A stretch of DNA of 5,355 nucleotides, taken from the NCBI GenBank assembly GCA_016874875.1, contig VGTA01000286.1, positions 1-5,355 of the forward strand, given 5' to 3'. This document shows, in pieces, positions 1-4,536 of this stretch. A program made the translations under genes and the position numbers. Below the pieces are notes generated by a model. That model was not told where the DNA came from. It ran no database searches and was given only the letters and a program-made list of their open reading frames with translations. Origin of the DNA: Deltaproteobacteria bacterium (GTDB lineage Bacteria; Myxococcota_A; Bradymonadia; UBA7976; VGTA01). Each line of letters opens with the position of its first letter. Within the stretch, counting starts at the first letter, position 1.

Positions 1-1319
1 CCCGTCTCGTCGCCCGTGAGGTCCGCGAAGTTGAGCACCACGCCCGTGAGGGCGGAGGCGATCTCGCCGGGGAGCGCGGGGGAGAAGGGGAGGTCCTCAA
101 AGTTGAAGGAGCTGCTCGCGGGGGCGAGGTTCACGGTGAAGCCCTGGCCGTTGATGGTCAACGCGAGCATGTTGTTGCCGGTGAACCGGCCCTCCACGCT
201 GATGTCCATGTTAAAGGGTCCCGCGGCGCCGCCCACGCTAAAGGAGTAGGCGGCGGCGATGAGGCCGGCACCGACACCGACCGTGGACGAGCTAAAGCTC
301 ACCGCCGGCGCCGCGCTCACCATGTCCGAGGTCAGCAGGCCCGTGGCGCGCGCCACGAAACCGTTGGCCACGGTCACGTCGATGTTGCGCCCGTCCTCCG
401 CCGTCAACACCAGCTCGCCGGCGGCGTTGAGGTTGGCGAGGACGCCCGTCTTGTCGAAGGCGGAGTTGATGGCGTCCACGAGGGTGCCGTCGGAGTCGTT
501 GGCCTGTAGCGAGAAGCCGCCGAACTTCTGGTTGTTGATGGTGAAGAAGTTGGTCTCGTCGAGCGTGCCGCCGCCCACGGTGCGGCCCACGGTCTCGTTG
601 GGGCCGGCGATGGCGCGCACGCCCGTGAAGGAGAAGGCGTCGTTGATGGCGTTGGCCTTGGCGATGGCGGAGCCGGACTTGTTGGCGGTGGAGAAGATGT
701 CGTCGCTGGCCACGGTGTCGCGGATCGTGGTGCCGTTGATGACGAGGTTGCCGTTGGCCACGCTGACGGAGGTGTCCACGCCCACGGTGGAGTCGCGGCG
801 CATCTGGCGGCCGAGCTCGTTGGCGCTCATCTCGGAGATGCGCACCGACAGCGTCTCGCCCACGTTGGCGCCCACCTGCAGCACGTTGTTGATGATGGAG
901 CCGTCGAGAATCTTGTTGCCGTTGAAGTTGGTGCTCGACGCGATGCGGTCCACCTCGGCGATCAGCTGCGTGACCTCCTCTTGGAGCGACATGCGGTCGG
1001 ACTCGTTGTTGCTGTCGTTGGCCGCCTGCACGGAGAGCTCGCGCATGCGCTGGATGAGGTTGGTGGCCTCCTGCAACGCGCCCTCGGCGGTCTGCGCCAT
1101 GGAGATGCCGTCGTTGCTGTTGCGCACCGCCTGGTCGAGACCACGGATCTGGGCCGTCATGCGGTTCGTGATGGCGAGGCCCGCCGCGTCGTCCTTGGCG
1201 CTGTTGATGCGCAGACCGGACGACAGGCGCTCAAAGGAGCGGCCCAGCGCGTTGGTGGACTCGGTCAAGCGACGGCGCGCATTGATCGATGAGGTGTTGG
1301 TGTTGATATAGAGACCCAT
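1..1319 (-). CDS. fliC: Flagellin, N-terminal and central part (gene runs off left edge)
   Basis: Structural subunit of the flagellar filament, exported by the flagellar type III system and polymerised outside the cell. Translating the minus strand from the ATG at 1319 gives 439 uninterrupted codons to the window edge. Residues 1-140 are a typical flagellin N-terminal domain: INTNTSSINAR near the start, the hallmark RLSSGLRINSAKDDAAGLAI at 31-50, NSNDGISMAQTAEGAL at 67-82, QRMRELSVQAAN at 90-101 and FNGNKILDG at 132-140. The variable centre contains two stretches resembling the flagellin hook IN motif, about 192-234 and, more clearly, 258-316 (TINNQKF, DAINSAFDKTGV, GELVLTAEDGRNI). A third, weaker one may begin at LTINGQGFTVNL (387-398). 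The conserved C-terminal domain is not in the window. A GAGGAG ribosome site lies 9 nt upstream. Flagellin identity is very secure; the symbol is generic, since multi-flagellin genomes use other names. Confidence 0.96.
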   Translation of the reverse strand, partial: MGLYINTNTSSINARRRLTESTNALGRSFERLSSGLRINSAKDDAAGLAITNRMTAQIRGLDQAVRNSNDGISMAQTAEGALQEATNLIQRMRELSVQAANDSNNESDRMSLQEEVTQLIAEVDRIASSTNFNGNKILDGSIINNVLQVGANVGETLSVRISEMSANELGRQMRRDSTVGVDTSVSVANGNLVINGTTIRDTVASDDIFSTANKSGSAIAKANAINDAFSFTGVRAIAGPNETVGRTVGGGTLDETNFFTINNQKFGGFSLQANDSDGTLVDAINSAFDKTGVLANLNAAGELVLTAEDGRNIDVTVANGFVARATGLLTSDMVSAAPAVSFSSSTVGVGAGLIAAAYSFSVGGAAGPFNMDISVEGRFTGNNMLALTINGQGFTVNLAPASSSFNFEDLPFSPALPGEIASALTGVVLNFADLTGDET

Positions 1320-1328
1320 CGGTCTTCA

Positions 1329-1334
1329 CTCCTC
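1329..1334 (-). promoter_or_regulatory. Ribosome binding site of the flagellin gene
   Basis: On the minus strand GAGGAG sits 9 nt upstream of the ATG at 1319. It is a strong Shine-Dalgarno match and fixes the start, which also agrees with the MGLYINTNT beginning expected of flagellins. Confidence 0.8.
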
Positions 1335-1362
1335 GTGATGACGGAATCGGTATGTAGGCAGA

Positions 1363-1380
1363 GGGAGCGCTCGCGCGCCC
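1363..1380 (-). other. Small GC-rich hairpin in the flagellin leader
   Basis: Read on the minus strand, GGG-C-GCG-CGAG-CGC-T-CCC can fold into a stem of two 3-bp G/C blocks interrupted by one C/T mismatch, with a CGAG loop. It would lie about 45 nt before the flagellin ATG, in the leader if the promoter is in the AT-rich core. Short G/C inverted repeats are common in DNA of this composition, so function is uncertain. Confidence 0.3.
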
Positions 1381-1443
1381 TGAGGTGTCTGAGGGGTACT
1401 TTGCACCGTTTTTTTTCAAAACAGAACCCCTTTTTTGTGGGCG

Positions 1444-1472
1444 TTGTACTTTTCGTCTCAGTTGATTAAGAA
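1444..1472 (+). promoter_or_regulatory. Weak sigma-70-like promoter candidate for the lipoprotein-yheU unit
   Basis: TTGTAC (1444-1449) and TAAGAA (1467-1472) are separated by 17 nt and lie about 55 nt upstream of the lipoprotein start. Each box matches only about half of its consensus. It is the best placed candidate in the AT-rich core, but a match this poor could arise by chance. Confidence 0.25.
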
Positions 1473-1513
1473 CAGCCTGCAGCGACCCGCCCGCCCCTCT
1501 CCCCTCCACCCAC

Positions 1514-1517
1514 GGAG
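1514..1517 (+). promoter_or_regulatory. Ribosome binding site of the propeller lipoprotein
   Basis: GGAG lies 8 nt upstream of the ATG at 1526. It supports this start, which also places a classical lipoprotein signal peptide at the N-terminus. Confidence 0.7.
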
Positions 1518-1525
1518 TCCAGCCC

Positions 1526-2944
1526 ATGCGCCCCGCTCTCGCCCGCGCCCTCTTCTGCGCCCTCCTCACCCTCACCCTGCCGCTCGCCTGCGACGACGAC
1601 CCCGCGCCCGCGCCCCCGCCCGCCACCCCCGACATGGCGCCCCCCGAGGGCGGCGCGGAGGTGGGCGGCGCGGAGGCGGGGGGCGCGGAGGTGGGCGGCG
1701 CGGAGGTGGAGCCCGGCGGCGACACCTACCTCACCTACAACCGCGTGGTGTCGGAGGGCGGCGAGACCCGCGCGGACCTCGTCGCCTTCAACATGAGCGC
1801 CTACGACGAGGTGGTGCTCAACGAGGGGGTCTCGCTCGAGGAGATGGACTGCCTCTCGTACGGCTGCGTCCTGCACCCCGACCTCAGCTGGGTGGCGTGG
1901 ATTCGCCGCGGGGCGATGAGCGTCAACGAGCTGTGGCTCGCCCCCGTGGACAAGGCGGCGCGCCGGGTGGACGTGGGCGCCAAGCGCAAGCTCTCGGACG
2001 CGGCGCTCACGTTCTCGTTCACCGCCACGCGGCTCGTCTTCACCGAGGTCAAGGACCAGGCGGCGCGCGAGGGCAACGCGGTGAAGGTGGCGTCGCTCGC
2101 CGAGGGCGGGGAGGTGCGCGAGGTGGACCTGGTGAGCGACCTCGGCGGCTTCAGCGTGACGCGCGCGGATGACCTGCTCATCGTGGTCAAGGCGACCCTG
2201 TCGAGCATGACGGTGTTCTTCCGCAACCTCGCCAACGACCAGATCCTCGAGCTCTACACTTTCGGCGAGGCGGGGGGCACCGGCTCAGAGTTCTCCGCCA
2301 CGAGCAACCCCGTGCGCTTCTCGCCCGACAACACCTACGTGGCGGCGATCACCAGCAACCAGCTCACCTGGCGCCTCCACGCCCTCGACGCCACAGGCGC
2401 GGCGCCAGAGCCCGTGACGCACGAGCTGTTCCCCTCGCAGACCAGCCCCGGCGCCTGCTCAGGCCCCTACCCCTTCACCAGCGTCCTCAACGAGCCCCGC
2501 TTCAGCGCCAGCGGCGACCACATCTACGTGCTCTTCGGGGGGGACTGCAGCCAGCGCGAGAACCCCGCCGCCAACCGCCGCGACTACGACGTCTATCGCT
2601 TCTCGCGCGACGTGAGCGCCGCGCCGCTCAACGTGACGCGCATCACGCGCGCCAACCACTGGTCCAACCACGACCTCGGCGCCTTTGACGTGACTCCCGA
2701 TGAGCGCCAGGTGGCGTTCGTGGCGACGCGCCCCAACAAGAACGGCGTGAAGGCGATCTGGCTGATGGACATCAACGAGGACCCGAGCGCCCCCGCGTCC
2801 TTTGACTGCTCCCGCGACCCCAACATGACCCCCGCCCTCGACCTCAACGGCGACCGCCGCTGCGAGTTCATCTCCACGGAGGTGACCGCGGGGGGGACGG
2901 TGGAGTACCGCGGCCTGTCCTTCACGCAGGCGCGGGACCTCTGA
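1526..2944 (+). CDS. Lipoprotein with TolB/PD40-like beta-propeller
   Basis: 472-residue exported lipoprotein of unknown specific function. Residues 1-21 form a signal peptide with Arg in the n-region and a Leu-rich core, ending in the lipobox LPLAC with Cys22 as predicted lipidation site. The mature protein starts Cys-Asp-Asp-Asp, followed by a Pro/Ala-rich stretch and four copies of GGAEV (42-61), a flexible tether. The rest shows spaced strand patterns of PD40/WD40-like propeller blades: HPDLSWVAWI (117-126), RFSPDNTYVAAI (264-275), PRFSASGDHIYVLF (324-337) and VTPDERQVAFVA (389-400). Such propellers usually bind proteins or ligands rather than catalyse reactions. Cys pairs at 109/114 and 428/446 could form disulfides; the second encloses DLNGD (439-443), an Asp/Asn-rich turn. 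The next gene starts 3 nt downstream, so the two are probably co-transcribed. It is not TolB itself, as the TolB N-terminal domain is absent. Confidence 0.85.
   Translation: MRPALARALFCALLTLTLPLACDDDPAPAPPPATPDMAPPEGGAEVGGAEAGGAEVGGAEVEPGGDTYLTYNRVVSEGGETRADLVAFNMSAYDEVVLNEGVSLEEMDCLSYGCVLHPDLSWVAWIRRGAMSVNELWLAPVDKAARRVDVGAKRKLSDAALTFSFTATRLVFTEVKDQAAREGNAVKVASLAEGGEVREVDLVSDLGGFSVTRADDLLIVVKATLSSMTVFFRNLANDQILELYTFGEAGGTGSEFSATSNPVRFSPDNTYVAAITSNQLTWRLHALDATGAAPEPVTHELFPSQTSPGACSGPYPFTSVLNEPRFSASGDHIYVLFGGDCSQRENPAANRRDYDVYRFSRDVSAAPLNVTRITRANHWSNHDLGAFDVTPDERQVAFVATRPNKNGVKAIWLMDINEDPSAPASFDCSRDPNMTPALDLNGDRRCEFISTEVTAGGTVEYRGLSFTQARDL
1649..1708 (+). repeat. Four tandem 15-bp units encoding GGAEV
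   Basis: The units begin with GGCGGCGCGGAGGTG and differ at two positions in total across later copies, giving GGAEV, GGAEA, GGAEV, GGAEV. The unit is a multiple of three, so gain or loss of copies would change linker length without shifting the frame. It lies just after the lipidation site, where length variation in the tether is tolerable. Confidence 0.9.
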
Positions 2945-2947
2945 GCG

Positions 2948-3253
2948 ATGGGCGCCACGGTCATCGTGCCCTTTGAGCGCTTCCCCGCCGAGCTGCTCAC
3001 GCGCGTCATCGAGGGGTTCGTGAGTCGGGAGGGCACGGACTACGGGGCGGTGGAGCTGACGCTCGAGGAGAAGGTGGAGCAGGTCCGTGGCCAGCTCCGC
3101 CGCCGGGAGGCGTTTGTGGTCTTTGAGGGGGAGTCCGAGAGCGTGACCATCGTGGGCGCGCGCGAAGCGGCGGCGCTGCGGGCGCGCCTGGCGGAGGAGG
3201 GGTATGAGGGGGAGGAGGGGGGCGAGGGGGGCGAGGGGGATGAGGAGGGCTGA
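2948..3253 (+). CDS. yheU: YheU family (UPF0270) protein with an acidic C-terminal extension
   Basis: Small cytosolic protein of the UPF0270/YheU family; its biochemical role is not established. Residues 5-69 follow the family pattern closely: VIVPFERFPAELLTRVIEGF, then the signature SREGTDYG (26-33), a helix TLEEKVEQVRGQL (38-50) and the strand AFVVFEG...VTIV (55-69), comparable with the 72-residue E. coli YheU as I recall it. This copy has 101 residues. The extra about 30 begin with an Ala/Arg helix (AREAAALRARLAEE) and end in an acidic Gly/Glu run (EGYEGEEGGEGGEGDEEG, 84-101) without a counterpart in short family members. The ATG is 3 nt after the lipoprotein stop and has no good ribosome site of its own, so translational coupling is likely. 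The family is best known from Gammaproteobacteria. Confidence 0.85.
   Translation: MGATVIVPFERFPAELLTRVIEGFVSREGTDYGAVELTLEEKVEQVRGQLRRREAFVVFEGESESVTIVGAREAAALRARLAEEGYEGEEGGEGGEGDEEG
3208..3239 (+). other. G-quadruplex motif at the 3' end of yheU
   Basis: Four G-runs of 5, 6, 6 and 5 are separated by AGGA, CGA and CGA loops. This fits the standard G3+N1-7 pattern with runs longer than required and short loops. It is on the coding strand, so it would occur in the non-template DNA and in the mRNA. It encodes most of the acidic Gly/Glu tail and includes two copies of GGGGGGCGA. A folded structure could slow ribosomes or polymerase near the end of the unit; this is inference. Confidence 0.75.
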
Positions 3254-3254
3254 G

Positions 3255-3270
3255 GGGGGATAGCGCCCCC
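3255..3270 (+). terminator. G5/C5 hairpin just after yheU, possible weak terminator
   Basis: GGGGG, loop ATAGCG, CCCCC begins 2 nt after the yheU stop codon. No T-tract follows on either strand, so it is not a canonical intrinsic terminator. With the G-rich run before it, it may still protect the mRNA 3' end or cause pausing between the convergent genes. Confidence 0.35.
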
Positions 3271-3278
3271 ACAGCCCG

Positions 3279-3339
3279 CGCGCACAGCACACGCGCACAG
3301 CACACGCGCACAGCACACGCGCACAGCACACGCGCACAG
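3279..3339. repeat. Tandem 13-bp repeat, four perfect copies plus a partial one
   Basis: The unit CGCGCACAGCACA occurs four times without mismatch (3279-3291, 3292-3304, 3305-3317, 3318-3330), followed by the first 9 bases of a fifth copy. There are no spacers, so it is a minisatellite and not CRISPR. It sits between convergent genes. Each unit is alternating purine/pyrimidine except for one step, a composition favourable to Z-DNA. Long open frames crossing it on the minus strand are Cys/Ala/Arg/Val low-complexity artefacts. Confidence 0.95.
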
Positions 3340-3349
3340 GCCGCGCGCT

Positions 3350-3397
3350 CTACAGCGCCCGCACACTACAGCGCCCGCGCATTACAGCGCGCACGCC
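3350..3397. repeat. Imperfect 16-bp tandem repeat overlapping the 3' end of the DUF3080-like gene
   Basis: Two near-identical units, CTACAGCGCCCGCACA (3350-3365) and CTACAGCGCCCGCGCA (3366-3381), are followed by a degenerate third, TTACAGCGCGCACGCC (3382-3397). The third copy supplies the TAA stop (3382-3384, minus strand) and the last codons of the lipoprotein gene. The ACAGCGC...GCACA core resembles the neighbouring 13-bp and the distant 11-bp repeats. Confidence 0.8.
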
Positions 3398-4485
3398 TCC
3401 CGCCACCCCCCTAGCAGGCGCGCGTGCTCCCTGCTCAGCGCCCGCAGCTGCCCCGCCAGCCCCTCCTCGCCCTCCCCGAGTCCCACGAGGAGGAGCGGGC
3501 GGAGCGCCTCGGGGACCTCCGCCGCGGGCAAGAGGCGCGCGAGGTCGGCGCTGGCGGCGGCGAGGCGGGCGATGGACTGCGCGCGGCGGGCGAGCTCGGG
3601 CTGCGCGGTGAGGGCGTAGGCGGCGAGGGCGGCGGCGAGGCGCTGGCAGGAGTTAGGGGGGGGCGGGGCGGCGGGGAGGGCGCGCAGGGCGGCGACCCAC
3701 CCCGCCAGCGCCTCGCGCGCCTCCGCCGCCTCCGCCAGCGCCCTGCCGCCGGCGTGCGGGGTGAGGGCGGCGAGGGCGGGCTCGAGGTCGCGCTCGAGGG
3801 CGGCGAGCGCCGCGCGCGCCTCCCCCTCCCCGCGCGCCGCCTGCCCCGCCGCCCACCCGCCGAGCCCGCCGAGCCAGCGCAGCGCCGCCTCCTCCGCCGC
3901 CCCGAGCGGGGGCGGGCGGCGGTCGCGCGGGTAGCGCGCCGAGAGGAAGCGCGAGAGGTCGCGCGCGCCCCAGGTGGCCCGCCACGCCGCCTCCCGCCAG
4001 CGCGCCCGCTTGCTCGCCACCGCCTCGCTGAGCGCGCCCCGCAGGCGCGGGGGCGCGTCGCAGCGCGGCGCGAGGGTGAGGAAGCGCGCCTCGTAGAGCA
4101 GCGCCTGCGAGCCCACCATCACCCGCCCCAGGGGGCTGTTGCGCTGCGCGAGCAGCGGCCCGAGCGCGCAGGTGGACACGCTGAGCAGGTCGCGCGCGCT
4201 CAGGGTCAGCGCGGGCGGCGGGGGCAGGGCGCGGGCGCGCAGGTCGGGGAGGGTGACGGCGGCGGCGGGCAGCGCCGCGGTGAGGGCGGCGGGCGCGGCG
4301 GGCGCGGCGGGTCGCCCCCACGCCGCCGCCCACGCCTCCAGCGCCTCCTCGTACCCCGCCCGCCACGCCGGGCGCCGCGGCTCGCAGCCGCCCGCGCCCC
4401 ACGCGAGCGCCATCAGCGCTAGAGCCGCTAGAGGCGCTCGACGCGCCGCGCCCCAGAGCACCCTCAGCGCACCCTCAGCGCACAC
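3382..4485 (-). CDS. Ala-rich lipoprotein, DUF3080-like
   Basis: Predicted lipoprotein of 367 residues, function unknown. The signal peptide has Arg-Arg in its n-region (15-16), a Leu/Ala core and the lipobox AGGC with Cys34. The conserved-looking block is residues 99-142: DLLSVSTC (Cys106), LLAQRNSPLGRVM (111-123), SQALLYEARFL (126-136) and Cys142. This spacing of Cys, (E/Q)RNS.LG, SQ.L.YE and Cys is what I recall for DUF3080 lipoproteins, mostly known from Gammaproteobacteria. Assignment rests on motif memory. The C-terminal half is helical and Ala/Leu/Arg-rich with Cys in NSCQR and near the end (REACAL). The longest reading uses GTG at 4485, inside an 11-bp repeat. GTG at 4461 (residue 9) is at least as likely: it has GAGGG 10 nt upstream and leaves a compact 25-residue signal peptide. 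It lies downstream of the acyl-CoA synthetase on the same strand, so read-through expression is plausible. Confidence 0.75.
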   Translation of the reverse strand: MCAEGALRVLWGAARRAPLAALALMALAWGAGGCEPRRPAWRAGYEEALEAWAAAWGRPAAPAAPAALTAALPAAAVTLPDLRARALPPPPALTLSARDLLSVSTCALGPLLAQRNSPLGRVMVGSQALLYEARFLTLAPRCDAPPRLRGALSEAVASKRARWREAAWRATWGARDLSRFLSARYPRDRRPPPLGAAEEAALRWLGGLGGWAAGQAARGEGEARAALAALERDLEPALAALTPHAGGRALAEAAEAREALAGWVAALRALPAAPPPPNSCQRLAAALAAYALTAQPELARRAQSIARLAAASADLARLLPAAEVPEALRPLLLVGLGEGEEGLAGQLRALSREHARLLGGWREACAL

Positions 4486-4536
4486 TCAGCGCACACTCAG
4501 CGCACACTCAGCGCACACTCAGCGCACACTCAGCGC
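4454..4536. repeat. Tandem 11-bp repeat spanning a stop codon, an intergenic gap and a start region
   Basis: Five perfect copies of CAGCGCACACT (4476-4530) are preceded by two variants, CAGAGCACCCT (4454-4464) and CAGCGCACCCT (4465-4475), and followed by a partial CAGCGC (4531-4536). The TGA stop of the acyl-CoA synthetase (4530-4532) and the first codons of the DUF3080-like gene both lie in it. On the minus strand every perfect unit carries two overlapping GTG triplets and one TGA at unit junctions. The unit is not a multiple of three. No spacers are present, so it is not CRISPR. Confidence 0.95.
4472..4476 (-). promoter_or_regulatory. Candidate ribosome binding site favouring the internal GTG start at 4461
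   Basis: On the minus strand GAGGG lies 10 nt before GTG 4461. It arises where repeat units have CACCCT in place of CACACT. The perfect repeat copies upstream of GTG 4485 offer only GCTGAGTG, a poor site. This favours translation starting at 4461. Confidence 0.4.

Larger units (their letters stand above)
1320..1525. promoter_or_regulatory. Divergent intergenic region with AT-rich core, presumably holding both promoters
   Basis: This 206-bp gap separates the divergent flagellin and propeller-lipoprotein genes, so both should be transcribed from it. Its middle (about 1397-1472) is strikingly AT-rich for this window, with T8 at 1409-1416, T6 at 1431-1436 and T4 at 1450-1453. The motif GTACTTT occurs twice in the same orientation (1396-1402 and 1446-1452). 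I found no convincing sigma-28 (TAAA plus GCCGATAA) or sigma-54 (GG-N10-GC with the full consensus) promoter facing the flagellin gene. Promoter content is inferred from gene orientation and base composition. Confidence 0.55.

Noticed and set aside
259..1311. 350-codon open frame on the plus strand
   Set aside because: It is exactly antisense to the flagellin, whose translation matches a known family throughout. The plus-strand product is Ser/Leu/Arg low-complexity with no recognisable motif, as expected opposite a GC-rich gene.
1391..1405. Sigma-54-like promoter around TTTGCA at 1400-1405
   Set aside because: The required GG at the correct spacing is GA, and the element faces away from the flagellin gene.
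1391..1416. Intrinsic terminator ending in T8 in the divergent gap
   Set aside because: The sequence before the T-run forms only a 3-bp stem (GGT/ACC), and no gene ends upstream on the plus strand. The T-run is better explained as part of a promoter-type AT-rich region.
1435..2172. 245-codon plus-strand open frame overlapping the propeller lipoprotein
   Set aside because: Arg/Gly/Pro-rich shadow frame. The overlapping frame from 1526 has a ribosome site, lipobox and propeller motifs.
2459..3337. 292-codon open frame on the minus strand
   Set aside because: It starts inside the 13-bp repeat, with a Val/Cys/Ala/Arg repeat N-terminus, and crosses two well-supported plus-strand genes. It is an artefact of the composition.
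3279..3397. Possible CRISPR array
   Set aside because: Units are 13-16 bp and directly abutting, with no unique spacers and no cas genes. They are minisatellites.
3424..4422. 332-codon plus-strand open frame opposite the DUF3080-like gene
   Set aside because: The product is Arg/Gly/Ala low-complexity with no domain. The minus-strand frame has a signal peptide, lipobox and conserved block.
4434..4444. Twin-arginine export signal in the DUF3080-like protein
   Set aside because: Arg-Arg is present before the hydrophobic core, but the surrounding S/T-RR-x-F-L-K consensus is missing. An ordinary Sec lipoprotein signal fits better.
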